Of a stretch of 64,000 bases of DNA, positions 8,509-16,787 are shown piece by piece. Below the pieces are notes generated by a model, which saw only the letters and a list, made by a program, of their open reading frames with translations, had not been told where the DNA came from and searched no databases. This stretch comes from JAAYJR01 sp964563975. Lineage in GTDB: Bacteria > Bacteroidota > Bacteroidia > Bacteroidales > Prolixibacteraceae. The translations under genes and the position numbers were made by a program. Numbering within the stretch: position 1 is the stretch's first letter; each line of letters starts with the position of its first letter. The stretch is taken from assembly GCA_964563975.1 (NCBI GenBank), contig CAZLZJ010000005.1:17744-81743 (forward strand). The letters run 5' to 3'.

Positions 8509-9066
8509 ATGAAATATATACCAACTCTTAAAAAGAAATATCGGGAACAGGTGATCGAAGAGCTGAAAAAAGAGTTTAACTATACTTCGGTAATGCAGGT
8601 TCCCAGGTTGGAAAAGATTGTTCTTAATCAGGGAGTGGGAGCAGCCATAGCAGATAAAAAGATTATAGAGGTTGCTACTCAGGAGATGACTTTGATTGCA
8701 GGGCAAAAAGCTGTTCAGACAGTTTCAAAAAAAGATATTTCCAATTTTAAATTGAGAAAAAAGATGCCCATTGGAGTACGTGTTACTTTAAGACGCAACA
8801 GAATGTATGAGTTTCTTGATCGTCTGATATCGGCAACATTACCCAGGATAAGGGATTTTCGCGGAATTGAAAGCAAAATGGACGGACAGGGTAATTATAC
8901 CCTTGGCGTGCCGGAGCAGATCGTTTTTCCCGAAATTGTTATGGATAAAGTAAATAAAATCAACGGTATGAACATTACCTTCGTTACTTCTGCAAAAACT
9001 GATGAAGAAGGTTTTGCTTTGCTTAAAGCATTGGGATTGCCTTTTAAAAATGTAAAAAAGAATTAG
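8509..9066 (+). CDS. rplE: 50S ribosomal protein L5
   Basis: 185 residues starting MKYIPTLKKKYREQVIEEL. It has the 5S rRNA-binding region QVPRLEKIVLNQGVGAA, QKAVQTVSKKDISNFKLR, and the C-terminal NITFVTSAKTDEEGFALLKALG. L5 binds 5S rRNA with L18 and contacts P-site tRNA. rpsN starts 3 nt after its stop. Confidence 0.98.
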   Translation: MKYIPTLKKKYREQVIEELKKEFNYTSVMQVPRLEKIVLNQGVGAAIADKKIIEVATQEMTLIAGQKAVQTVSKKDISNFKLRKKMPIGVRVTLRRNRMYEFLDRLISATLPRIRDFRGIESKMDGQGNYTLGVPEQIVFPEIVMDKVNKINGMNITFVTSAKTDEEGFALLKALGLPFKNVKKN

Positions 9067-9069
9067 TGT

Positions 9070-9339
9070 ATGGCAAAGGAGTCAATAAAAGCCCGGGAGA
9101 TAAAAAGGGCAAAGCTGGTTGAAAAATATGCTGAGAAGCGTGCCAGGCTGAAAGCTGAAGGAGATTGGATCGGATTGCAGAAATTACCGAGAAACTCTTC
9201 ACGCGTGCGGCTGCATAACCGTTGCAAGCTTACCGGAAGGCCCAAAGGTTATATGAGGCAGTTCGGAATAAGCAGAATTAATTTCAGGGAGCTGGCCTCA
9301 ACAGGAAAAATTCCCGGAGTTAAAAAAGCCAGTTGGTAA
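9070..9339 (+). CDS. rpsN: 30S ribosomal protein S14, zinc-independent form
   Basis: 89 residues starting MAKESIKAREIKRAKL and ending RELASTGKIPGVKKASW. It is the longer C-minus type: the region that carries CxxC pairs in the short zinc form reads VRLHNRCKLTGRPKGYMRQFG, with a single Cys. It therefore should not need zinc. S14 completes the 30S head. This is the only S14 gene in the window. Confidence 0.97.
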   Translation: MAKESIKAREIKRAKLVEKYAEKRARLKAEGDWIGLQKLPRNSSRVRLHNRCKLTGRPKGYMRQFGISRINFRELASTGKIPGVKKASW

Positions 9340-9357
9340 TTTGTAAATGTTATTAAA

Positions 9358-9765
9358 ATGAGTAAAATATCAGATCCAATAGCAGATTGTCTGACCAGGA
9401 TAAGAAATGCAAATCTTGCTAATAAAAAAGTTGTGGATATCCCTGCTTCAAACCTTAAAAAGGAAATTGTAAAGATATTGAAGGAAAAAGGTTATATTTT
9501 GAATTATAAATTTGAGGATGAGGTCGGATATCAGGGAAATATAAAGATAGCATTGAAATACCATCCGGAAACTAAAATCCCGGCTATTACCGGTTTAAAA
9601 AGAATCAGTAAACCCGGGCTTAGAAAGTATTGCGACAATACTAATATACCACGTGTGTTAAACGGATTAGGAATTGCTGTGATTTCAACATCAGAAGGCG
9701 TAATTACCGATAAAGAGGCACGTGAAAAAAATATAGGTGGTGAAGTATTATGTTACGTCTATTAA
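9358..9765 (+). CDS. rpsH: 30S ribosomal protein S8
   Basis: 135 residues. It opens MSKISDPIADCLTRIRNAN and ends with the S8 signature region GIAVISTSEGVITDKEA and GGEVLCYVY. S8 binds the 16S central domain and represses the spc operon in E. coli by binding rplE mRNA. The 90-nt rplX-rplE gap here could be inspected for an equivalent site. Confidence 0.97.
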   Translation: MSKISDPIADCLTRIRNANLANKKVVDIPASNLKKEIVKILKEKGYILNYKFEDEVGYQGNIKIALKYHPETKIPAITGLKRISKPGLRKYCDNTNIPRVLNGLGIAVISTSEGVITDKEAREKNIGGEVLCYVY

Positions 9766-9780
9766 AAGGAGAAAAAGGTT

Positions 9781-10338
9781 ATGTCAAGAATAGGTAAATT
9801 ACCAATTGAAATACCGGAGGGAGTTGAAGTTAAAGTTAACGGAGATAATCAGATTATCGTAAAAGGTCCTTTAGGCGAGCTAAAGCAGCAGGTTGATTCT
9901 GATATCGAAGTTGTGATTGAAGACAATCAGATAAAGTTTAACCGTTCAGAGGAGTCAAAACGTCATAAATCAATGCACGGGCTTTATCGTTCATTGGTAA
10001 ATAACATGGTAACCGGTGTTGTGAAAGAATATGAATTGCAACTTGAATTGGTCGGAGTCGGTTATCGTGCCGAAATGTTTAGTGAAGATGTCCTTGACCT
10101 TAGTTTGGGATATTCTCACCATATTTATCTCCAGGTTCCGCCTGAGGTGAAGGTTGAAACTAAATCAGACAGGCGCAGTAATCCTATTATTACTCTGAGA
10201 AGTATCGATAAGCAGCTGGTTGGGCAGGTTGCGGCCAAGATCAGGTCGTTCAGAAAACCTGAGCCATATAAAGGGAAGGGAATTAAATTTGTTGGTGAAG
10301 AATTACGGCGTAAAGCTGGTAAAGCCGCATCTAAATAA
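9781..10338 (+). CDS. rplF: 50S ribosomal protein L6
   Basis: 185 residues with two related alpha/beta domains. The family start is MSRIGKLPIEIPEGVEVKV and the C-terminal signature is KIRSFRKPEPYKGKGIKFVGE. L6 sits at the base of the L7/L12 stalk near the factor-binding site. An AGGAG lies 9 nt upstream of the ATG (9767-9771), one of the few Shine-Dalgarno-like sequences in the cluster. Confidence 0.98.
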   Translation: MSRIGKLPIEIPEGVEVKVNGDNQIIVKGPLGELKQQVDSDIEVVIEDNQIKFNRSEESKRHKSMHGLYRSLVNNMVTGVVKEYELQLELVGVGYRAEMFSEDVLDLSLGYSHHIYLQVPPEVKVETKSDRRSNPIITLRSIDKQLVGQVAAKIRSFRKPEPYKGKGIKFVGEELRRKAGKAASK

Positions 10339-10357
10339 TTATTGAAAAGTTATTATT

Positions 10358-10714
10358 ATGGGATTAACAAAATTAAAAAGGCGAAAAAGAATAAAAAGCC
10401 GTGTCAGAAAAATAGTGGTCGGCACAGCTGAGCGTCCCCGCCTGAGTGTATTTAGAAGTAATAAAGAGATATATACACAGATAATTAATGATTCTACAGG
10501 GCAGACCTTGGTTGCTGCCGGATCGGTTGAAAAAGATATTGCATCTCAGAATTTAAATAAAAGTAGGAAAGCTGCCCTTGTGGGTGACCTGATAGCCCGA
10601 AAGGCCCTTGATGCCGGTATCGATAAGGTTGTATTCGACAGGAATGGTTACCTATACCATGGGAGAGTGAAAGAATTGGCTGAAGCGGCTCGTAAAGCGG
10701 GTCTTAAATTTTAG
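10358..10714 (+). CDS. rplR: 50S ribosomal protein L18
   Basis: 118 residues. It has a basic N-terminus (KLKRRKRIKSRVRKIVVGTAERPRLSVFRS-type block, residues 4-33), then QIINDSTGQTLVAAGS and the C-terminal VVFDRNGYLYHGRVKELAEAAR. L18 binds 5S rRNA with L5 in the central protuberance. rpsE follows 6 nt later. Confidence 0.98.
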   Translation: MGLTKLKRRKRIKSRVRKIVVGTAERPRLSVFRSNKEIYTQIINDSTGQTLVAAGSVEKDIASQNLNKSRKAALVGDLIARKALDAGIDKVVFDRNGYLYHGRVKELAEAARKAGLKF

Positions 10715-10720
10715 ATTATT

Positions 10721-11236
10721 ATGAGAACAGTAAGCAAAAAAGTTAAAACAAGCGACCTCGAATTAAAAGACAGATTAGTAGCTATAAATCGTGTAACCAA
10801 AGTTACTAAGGGCGGACGCACTTTCAGCTTTTCCGCAATCGTTATTGTTGGTAATGAAGATGGTATTGTTGGCTGGGGACTTGGTAAGGCAAGTGAGGTC
10901 ACCACTGCTATTGCAAAAGGTGTTGATGCAGCTAAGAAGAATCTGGTCAGGATTCCGGTTATCAAAGGAACTATCCCTCATGAGCAGTCGGCAAAATATG
11001 GCGGAGCACATGTATTACTGAAACCTGCCTCTTCAGGTACCGGATTGGTAGCGGGAGGTGCCATGCGTGCTGTATTGGAAAGTGCGGGTGTGACTGATAT
11101 CCTTGCAAAATCAAAAGGCTCTTCTAATCCTCATAACCTGGTAAAAGCTACTATGGAGGCTCTGCTTAAGCTGAGAGATGCATATATGGTTGCAGAACAG
11201 AGAGGAGTTACATTGGAAAAAGTATTTAATGGATAA
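10721..11236 (+). CDS. rpsE: 30S ribosomal protein S5
   Basis: 171 residues. The N-terminal double-stranded-RNA-binding-like domain contains INRVTKVTKGGRTFSFSAIV and GWGLGKASEVTTAIAKG. The C-terminal domain has the GTGLVAGGAMRAVLESAG and KSKGSSNPHN signatures. S5 lines the mRNA entry site and affects decoding accuracy. rpmD begins 4 nt after the stop. Confidence 0.98.
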   Translation: MRTVSKKVKTSDLELKDRLVAINRVTKVTKGGRTFSFSAIVIVGNEDGIVGWGLGKASEVTTAIAKGVDAAKKNLVRIPVIKGTIPHEQSAKYGGAHVLLKPASSGTGLVAGGAMRAVLESAGVTDILAKSKGSSNPHNLVKATMEALLKLRDAYMVAEQRGVTLEKVFNG

Positions 11237-11240
11237 TGCA

Positions 11241-11420
11241 ATGGCTAAATTGAGAATTACACAGATAAAAAGCAGTATAGGTTCTGACAAAAGACAGAAA
11301 GCTACTTTAGAGGCCTTGGGATTGAAAAAGATGTTTCATACAGTTGAGCATGAAAATAGACCAAATATCTTAGGGATGATTAATAAGGTCAGACATTTAG
11401 TAAAAATAGAAGAGATATAA
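11241..11420 (+). CDS. rpmD: 50S ribosomal protein L30
   Basis: 59 residues from the ATG at 11241 (MAKLRITQIKSSIGSDKRQK), the normal size. A longer in-frame reading from 11178 overlaps rpsE and adds 21 residues with no family counterpart, so I do not use it. The GLKKMFHTVEHENRPNILGM segment is diagnostic. L30 is lost in some bacterial lineages but is kept here. Confidence 0.96.
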   Translation: MAKLRITQIKSSIGSDKRQKATLEALGLKKMFHTVEHENRPNILGMINKVRHLVKIEEI

Positions 11421-11443
11421 AAATATTTCAAATAATTGCAAAT

Positions 11444-11890
11444 ATGGATTTAAGTAATTTAAAACCTGCAAAAGGATCTACATTTAAGAGGAAAAGAATT
11501 GGAAGAGGTGAAGGATCCGGATATGGAGGTACTTCAACAAGGGGACATAAAGGTCAGAAATCCCGTTCAGGATATTCCAGAAAGGTTGGATTTGAAGGAG
11601 GACAAATGCCTTTGCAAAGGAGAGTGCCTAAATCAGGATTCACTAATATAAACAGGGTTGAATATAAAGCAATAAATCTGGATGTATTAGAGAATCTTGC
11701 TAAAAAAGACAACCTCGACAGAATAGATACCGACACTCTTGTTAAAGCAGGGATTGCATCAAAAAGAGATAAAATTAAAATACTTGGAGGCGGCTCACTG
11801 ACACGCAAATTAGATGTGAAAGCACATGCTTTCTCCAAAAGTGCAATAGAGGCAATTAAAAAATTAGAAGGTAATACTGAAATACTATAA
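11444..11890 (+). CDS. rplO: 50S ribosomal protein L15
   Basis: 148 residues. The N-terminal half is a glycine- and basic-rich RNA-penetrating extension (GRGEGSGYGGTSTRGHKGQKSR, residues 20-41). The globular C-terminal domain has KIKILGGGSLTRKLDVKAHAFS. L15 is a late-assembly 23S binder. The gene sits 8 nt before secY, the conserved spc-operon junction. Confidence 0.98.
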   Translation: MDLSNLKPAKGSTFKRKRIGRGEGSGYGGTSTRGHKGQKSRSGYSRKVGFEGGQMPLQRRVPKSGFTNINRVEYKAINLDVLENLAKKDNLDRIDTDTLVKAGIASKRDKIKILGGGSLTRKLDVKAHAFSKSAIEAIKKLEGNTEIL

Positions 11891-11898
11891 CAGGTGGC

Positions 11899-13233
11899 AT
11901 GAAACGATTTATCCAGACCTTAAAAAATATTTATAAGATTGAAGATTTAAGGGTACGTATCGGAATAACACTATTTTTTGTTCTGATATACCGGTTAGGA
12001 TCCTTTGTTTCTTTGCCCGGGGTTGATCCTGCACAGCTTCAAAATTTGAAAAGTCAGACTTCAGACGGGTTGCTGGGATTGATTGATATGTTTTCGGGAG
12101 GCGCATTTTCGCATGCATCTATTTTTGCCCTCGGTATTATGCCCTATATCACAGCTTCAATTGTTATACAGTTGCTCGGTATAGCAGTGCCTTATTTTCA
12201 AAGATTACAGAAAGAGGGTGAATCAGGAAGAAGAAAGATTAATCAGATTACCCGTTATCTGACTGTTGTCATACTTATTTTCCAGTCATCTGCTTACCTT
12301 ACAAACCTGCATTATCAGCTTCCCGAATCGGCATTTGCCATAAAAGGGGCTATGTTTACGGTTACATCGGTCGTTATACTTACAGCAGGGTCAATGTTTG
12401 TAATGTGGCTTGGCGAACGTATTACGGATAAAGGTATTGGAAATGGAATTTCGCTTATTATAATGATAGGTATCATTGCAAGATTGCCGCAGGCTGTTGT
12501 TCAGGAGTTTGCTTCCAGGATAAACCAGCAGGGTGGCGGGCTTGTTATGTTTTTGGTGGAATTTGTTATTCTTTTCATGGTGTTTATGGCTTCAGTTTTG
12601 CTGGTTCAGGGTACACGGCGTATTCCGGTACAGTATGCAAAAAGAATAGTCGGCAATAAACAATATGGCGGTGTGAGGCAGTATATTCCTTTAAAGGTTA
12701 ATGCTGCAGGGGTTATGCCCATTATTTTTGCTCAGGCTATTATGATGGTTCCAATCACCATTGTCGGAATGGCAAAATCTGAAAATTTAAGTGGTGTTGC
12801 GGCTGCATTATCTAACATCACAGGTTTTTGGTATAATTTTATACAGTTTATCCTTGTGGTTGCATTTACATATTTTTATACTGCAATTACAATAAACCCC
12901 ACTCAGATGGCTGAGGATATGAAAAAGAACGGGGGATTTATTCCCGGTGTAAAGCCGGGGAAAAGAACAGTTGAGTTTCTTGATACAATTATGTCAAGGA
13001 TAACTCTTCCGGGATCTATTTTTCTTGGATTGATTACCATATTACCTGCATTTGCAATGATTATGGGAATTAACCAGTCGTTTGCCTATTTTTATGGGGG
13101 AACTTCGTTGCTTATCCTTGTAGGGGTAGTCCTGGATACGTTACAACAAATTGAAAGTCATTTGTTAATGAGACATTATGACGGATTAACTAAGTCCGGA
13201 CGGATTAAAGGCCGTGCCGGAGGTGGATTTTAA
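11899..13233 (+). CDS. secY: Protein translocase channel subunit SecY
   Basis: 444 residues with ten hydrophobic segments. Landmarks are the plug region after TM1 (RLGSFVSLPGVDP), TM2 ending GIMPYITASIVIQLL, the cytosolic loop FQRLQKEGESGRRKINQITRY, and GERITDKGIGNGISLIIM. SecY forms the inner-membrane channel with SecE and SecG for Sec-dependent export and membrane insertion. It is followed after 12 nt by infA, without the methionine aminopeptidase (map) or adenylate kinase gene often found here. Confidence 0.98.
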   Translation: MKRFIQTLKNIYKIEDLRVRIGITLFFVLIYRLGSFVSLPGVDPAQLQNLKSQTSDGLLGLIDMFSGGAFSHASIFALGIMPYITASIVIQLLGIAVPYFQRLQKEGESGRRKINQITRYLTVVILIFQSSAYLTNLHYQLPESAFAIKGAMFTVTSVVILTAGSMFVMWLGERITDKGIGNGISLIIMIGIIARLPQAVVQEFASRINQQGGGLVMFLVEFVILFMVFMASVLLVQGTRRIPVQYAKRIVGNKQYGGVRQYIPLKVNAAGVMPIIFAQAIMMVPITIVGMAKSENLSGVAAALSNITGFWYNFIQFILVVAFTYFYTAITINPTQMAEDMKKNGGFIPGVKPGKRTVEFLDTIMSRITLPGSIFLGLITILPAFAMIMGINQSFAYFYGGTSLLILVGVVLDTLQQIESHLLMRHYDGLTKSGRIKGRAGGGF

Positions 13234-13245
13234 AATTTTTTATAT

Positions 13246-13467
13246 ATGGCAAAACAGCCTTCAATAGAACAAGACGGAACAATAATTGAATCTTTATCAA
13301 ATGCAATGTTTCGCGTTGAACTTGAAAACGGGCATGTTATTACTGCCCATATTTCAGGAAAGATGCGAATGCATTATATAAAAATTTTGCCTGGAGATAA
13401 AGTAAAAGTTGAAATGTCTCCTTATGATTTAACAAAAGGAAGGATTACATTTAGATATAAAAATTAA
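13246..13467 (+). CDS. infA: Translation initiation factor IF-1
   Basis: 73 residues, a single S1/OB-fold domain: GTIIESLSNAMFRVELENGH, HISGKMRMHYIKILPGDKV and the C-terminal YDLTKGRITFRYK. IF-1 occupies the A site during initiation and assists IF-2 and IF-3. The order secY-infA-rpmJ-rpsM links the spc and alpha operons. Confidence 0.98.
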   Translation: MAKQPSIEQDGTIIESLSNAMFRVELENGHVITAHISGKMRMHYIKILPGDKVKVEMSPYDLTKGRITFRYKN

Positions 13468-13478
13468 ACTATTTAGAA

Positions 13479-13595
13479 ATGAAAGTCCGGGTATCGGTAA
13501 AAAAGCGTAGCGCAGATTGTAAGATAGTGCGTAGAAAGGGACGCTTATATGTTATTAATAAAAAGAATCCCAGGTTTAAACAACGCCAGGGATAG
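13479..13595 (+). CDS. rpmJ: 50S ribosomal protein L36, zinc-free form
   Basis: 38 codons starting at ATG 13479, reading MKVRVSVKKRSADCKIVRRK and ending NKKNPRFKQRQG before TAG. The usual three Cys and one His zinc ligands are reduced to the single Cys14, so this is a C-minus L36. It is short and easily missed by length-filtered gene finders. It sits 11 nt after infA and 121 nt before rpsM. Confidence 0.95.
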   Translation: MKVRVSVKKRSADCKIVRRKGRLYVINKKNPRFKQRQG

Positions 13596-13716
13596 TGTTA
13601 ATCGGGAGGGCATGGTTTTTAAAAATTGTGTAAATGGCAAAGGTCTTTTAAATGGTTAAAAAGCTTGTCATAATCCCATAAGGTTGAAAATTTAAATAAA
13701 TAAAAATTGATTTTTT
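13596..13716 (+). promoter_or_regulatory. 121-nt leader between rpmJ and rpsM (alpha-operon start)
   Basis: The longest non-coding interval in the ribosomal cluster. It is AT-rich, and I see no TAnnTTTG promoter and no strong hairpin; a 15-codon chance ORF begins at the ATG within GGGCATGG. In E. coli the equivalent position holds the pseudoknot where S4 represses S13 translation. A regulatory role here is inferred from position only. Confidence 0.3.
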
Positions 13717-14094
13717 ATGGCGCGAATAGTAGGTGTTGATATTCCTAACAACAAGAGAGGTGAGATTGCCCTCACCTACATATTTGGTATTGGCCGCAGC
13801 AGGGCAAATAAGATCCTTGAGGAAGCCGGGGTAGATAAAAACCTGAAAGTTAAAGATTGGAATGATGAACAGTTTGGGAAGGTACGTAAAGTGATCGGTG
13901 ATAATTTTAAGGTTGAAGGTGAATTACGCTCTGAAGTCCAGATGAATATTAAACGATTGATGGATATCGGATGTTATCGTGGTATCCGCCATCGTATCGG
14001 ACTGCCGGTAAGAGGCCAAAGTACAAAGAATAATGCACGAACTCGTAAAGGAAAAAGAAAAACTGTTGCCAACAAAAAAATGGCTACTAAATAA
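13717..14094 (+). CDS. rpsM: 30S ribosomal protein S13
   Basis: 125 residues with the opening MARIVGVDIPNNKRGEIALTYIFGIG and a helix-two-turn-helix. The basic tail contains RHRIGLPVRGQSTKNNARTRKG and ends KMATK. S13 contacts P-site tRNA and forms intersubunit bridges B1a and B1b. It is the first gene of the alpha block, with S11 12 nt downstream. Confidence 0.98.
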   Translation: MARIVGVDIPNNKRGEIALTYIFGIGRSRANKILEEAGVDKNLKVKDWNDEQFGKVRKVIGDNFKVEGELRSEVQMNIKRLMDIGCYRGIRHRIGLPVRGQSTKNNARTRKGKRKTVANKKMATK

Positions 14095-14106
14095 GTATTT
14101 TGAAAT

Positions 14107-14496
14107 ATGGCAAAGAAAACTGGAACAAGTAAAAAAAGAGTAGTTGTTGTTGAAGCTAACGGGATGGCTCATGTGCACTCTTCTTTCAATAACATTATTA
14201 TTTCTCTTACAAATATGAATGGTGAGGTTATTTCCTGGTCATCAGCCGGTAAAAAAGGTTTCCGCGGTTCAAAAAAGAATACCCCATATGCTGCGCAGGT
14301 TGCATCTGAAGAGTGCGCAAAAACTGCATACGACCTGGGACTTCGTAAAGTTAAAGTGTTTGTAAAAGGACCGGGTAATGGACGTGAATCTGCAATAAGG
14401 TCTTTGGCAACAGCAGGACTTCAAATTACTGAAATTATTGATATTACTCCCCTGCCACATAATGGATGCAGACCTCCCAAAAGAAGACGTGTATAA
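14107..14496 (+). CDS. rpsK: 30S ribosomal protein S11
   Basis: 129 residues with GMAHVHSSFNNIIISLTNMNG, SSAGKKGFRGSKKNTPYAAQ and the invariant tail ITPLPHNGCRPPKRRRV, which includes the Asn-Gly that forms isoaspartate in E. coli. S11 is in the 30S platform at the Shine-Dalgarno helix. The rpsM-rpsK-rpsD-rpoA-rplQ order is canonical. Confidence 0.98.
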   Translation: MAKKTGTSKKRVVVVEANGMAHVHSSFNNIIISLTNMNGEVISWSSAGKKGFRGSKKNTPYAAQVASEECAKTAYDLGLRKVKVFVKGPGNGRESAIRSLATAGLQITEIIDITPLPHNGCRPPKRRRV

Positions 14497-14514
14497 TTTA
14501 TAAATGAAAAGGCA

Positions 14515-15123
14515 ATGGCTAGATATATAGGACCAAAATCTAAAATAGCGCGTAAATTCGGAGAACCTATTTTCGGACCGGATAAAGTTTTTGAACATAA
14601 AAATTATCCTCCCGGAATGCATGGGTTAACATCAAGAAGGAGAAAAAAATCTGAATACGGGCAACAACTAAGTGAAAAGCAAAAAGCTAAATATACATAC
14701 GGAGTACTGGAAAAACAGTTTCGCAGACTTTTTGAGAAAGCCAACTCTTCTAAAGGTGTTACCGGTGAAGTATTATTGCAGCTGCTTGAGTCAAGGCTTG
14801 ATAATGTTGTTTTCAGACTTGGTATCGCAAGAACACGTGATGCGGCACGGCAACTTGTTACACATAAACATATTGTTGTAAATGACAAGGTTGTCAATAT
14901 CCCTTCTTATCTTTTAAGACCCGGTGATATTGTTGGTGTCAGAGAAAGATCAAAATCATTAGAAGTGATCACAAACTCGTTGCAGTCGCGAAGAAGTTCA
15001 CATTACGGATGGCTTGAATGGGATGATAATCTGCTTACCGGCAAATTCCTGAACATTCCGGAACGTGAAGAAATTCCAGAAAATATTAAAGAACAGCTTA
15101 TTGTTGAGTTGTATTCAAAATAA
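14515..15123 (+). CDS. rpsD: 30S ribosomal protein S4, zinc-free form
   Basis: 202 residues. It has no Cys in the N-terminal region (MARYIGPKSKIARKFGEPIF), so it lacks the zinc knuckle of C-plus S4. The S4 RNA-binding domain is clear: LESRLDNVVFRLGIARTRDAARQLVTHKHIVVN (residues 91-123). S4 nucleates 16S assembly and, in E. coli, represses the alpha operon. Confidence 0.98.
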   Translation: MARYIGPKSKIARKFGEPIFGPDKVFEHKNYPPGMHGLTSRRRKKSEYGQQLSEKQKAKYTYGVLEKQFRRLFEKANSSKGVTGEVLLQLLESRLDNVVFRLGIARTRDAARQLVTHKHIVVNDKVVNIPSYLLRPGDIVGVRERSKSLEVITNSLQSRRSSHYGWLEWDDNLLTGKFLNIPEREEIPENIKEQLIVELYSK

Positions 15124-15140
15124 ATTTTTACAAGGATATT

Positions 15141-16133
15141 ATGGCAATATTAGCATTTCAGAAGCCCGACAAAGTTATAATGATCGAATCGGAGGATAAA
15201 TTCGGCAAGTTCGAATTTCGTCCACTGGAACCCGGATATGGTATTACAATAGGTAATGCACTTCGCCGTATTTTGTTGTCATCATTGGAAGGATATGCCA
15301 TCGCTACCATTAAGATCGAAGGCGTGGACCATGAGTTTTCAACAATAAAAGGCGTTATTGAAGATGTTACTGATATAATCCTGAACCTGAAACAGATTCG
15401 TTTAAAAAATGAAGTAGAGGATTTTGACAGTGAGAAGGTGATGATTACAATTACCGGACAAGAGACATTTAAGGCAGGTGATATTAATCAATTTATGACA
15501 GGTTTCAGTGTATTGAATCCTGAAATGGTGATTTGCCGAATGGAACCGGATGTTAAATTGCAGATGGAACTGACTATCAATAAGGGGAGGGGTTATGTGC
15601 CTGCTGTTGAAAATAAACCGGCAGAAACAGAATTTGGTCTTATACCCATCGATTCGATTTATACTCCCATCAAAAAGGTTAAATATTCAGTTGAAAATTA
15701 TCGTGTTGAACAAAAGACAGACTATGAAAAGCTTATTTTTGAAATAACAACCGATGGATCAATTCTTCCACAGGATGCATTGAAAGAGGCTGCAAAAATT
15801 CTTATATATCACTTTATGCTCTTTTCCGACGAAAAGATTACCCTTGACTCAGATGATAGGTTTGCTAATGAAGAGTTTGATGAAGAGGTGCTCCATATGC
15901 GTCAGTTATTAAAAACTAAATTGATTGATCTCGATCTGTCAGTTAGAGCATTGAATTGCCTTAAAGCTGCCGATGTAGATACTTTGGGCGATTTGGTGGT
16001 ATACAACAGGAATGATCTGTTGAAATTCAGGAATTTCGGAAAAAAATCACTTGCTGAACTTGAAAACCTTCTTGATAATATGGGGCTTTCGTTTAGTATG
16101 GATATTAGTAAGTATAAACTTGACAAGGAATAA
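15141..16133 (+). CDS. rpoA: DNA-directed RNA polymerase subunit alpha
   Basis: 330 residues. The N-terminal dimerisation domain carries EPGYGITIGNALRRILLSSLEGYA. The C-terminal domain, after an acidic linker, has the helix-hairpin-helix motifs LDLSVRALNCLKAADVDTLGDL and FRNFGKKSLAELENLL used for UP-element and activator contact. It is flanked by rpsD (17 nt) and rplQ (8 nt), co-expressed with ribosomal proteins as in most bacteria. Confidence 0.99.
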   Translation: MAILAFQKPDKVIMIESEDKFGKFEFRPLEPGYGITIGNALRRILLSSLEGYAIATIKIEGVDHEFSTIKGVIEDVTDIILNLKQIRLKNEVEDFDSEKVMITITGQETFKAGDINQFMTGFSVLNPEMVICRMEPDVKLQMELTINKGRGYVPAVENKPAETEFGLIPIDSIYTPIKKVKYSVENYRVEQKTDYEKLIFEITTDGSILPQDALKEAAKILIYHFMLFSDEKITLDSDDRFANEEFDEEVLHMRQLLKTKLIDLDLSVRALNCLKAADVDTLGDLVVYNRNDLLKFRNFGKKSLAELENLLDNMGLSFSMDISKYKLDKE

Positions 16134-16141
16134 TACAGGTA

Positions 16142-16780
16142 ATGAGACATAATAAAAAATTTAATCATTTAAGCCGTACCAGCTCACATCGCAAAGCCAT
16201 GTTGTCAAATATGGCCAGCTCACTTATTGAAAATAAAAGGATTACAACAACCTTAGCTAAGGCAAAAGCTCTGCGTATGTATGTAGAGCCGCTTATTACA
16301 AAGGCAAAAGAGGATACAACCCATTCACGAAGAGTGGTTTTCAGTCATTTGCAAAATAAAGAAGCTGTCTCTGAACTGTTTAGAGATGTGGCTGTTAAAA
16401 TAGGTGACCGTCCGGGTGGATATACACGTATTCTCAGAACCGGCAACAGGGCCGGTGATAATGCCGAGATGTGTATAATTGAGCTTGTTGATTATAATGA
16501 AGCTATGCTTGCCTCTAAAAGTGAAGCAGAAAAACCAAAACGCAGGAGATCACGTCGCGGAGGTGCTAAAAAGCAGCAGGTTGTTGCTGAAGATAAACCT
16601 AAAAGCGTTAAAGAAAAAGCCGCAACAGATGAAGTTGTTGAGGACGTTGCAGCAGAAGCTTCTATTGAGACAGATGATGCAGTTTCTGAAGAAGAGGGTG
16701 CCGGCGACATTGCTGAAAGCCTGAAAAACGATGCAGAAACTACAGTTGACCCAAGCGAAGAGACTGAAATGAATAAATAA
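16142..16780 (+). CDS. rplQ: 50S ribosomal protein L17 with long acidic C-terminal tail
   Basis: 212 residues, much longer than the roughly 120-residue core. Residues 1-118 are ordinary L17 (MRHNKKFNHLSRTSSHRKAM, RRVVFSHLQNKEAVSELF, GDRPGGYTRILRTGNRAGD). Then comes a basic stretch, KPKRRRSRRGGAKKQQ (131-146), and an acidic low-complexity tail rich in E, D, A, S and T to residue 212. Extended L17 tails occur in Bacteroidota; the length here is at the long end. The tail is probably disordered. It is the last ribosomal gene of the cluster. Confidence 0.96.
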   Translation: MRHNKKFNHLSRTSSHRKAMLSNMASSLIENKRITTTLAKAKALRMYVEPLITKAKEDTTHSRRVVFSHLQNKEAVSELFRDVAVKIGDRPGGYTRILRTGNRAGDNAEMCIIELVDYNEAMLASKSEAEKPKRRRSRRGGAKKQQVVAEDKPKSVKEKAATDEVVEDVAAEASIETDDAVSEEEGAGDIAESLKNDAETTVDPSEETEMNK

Positions 16781-16787
16781 CTGAATC

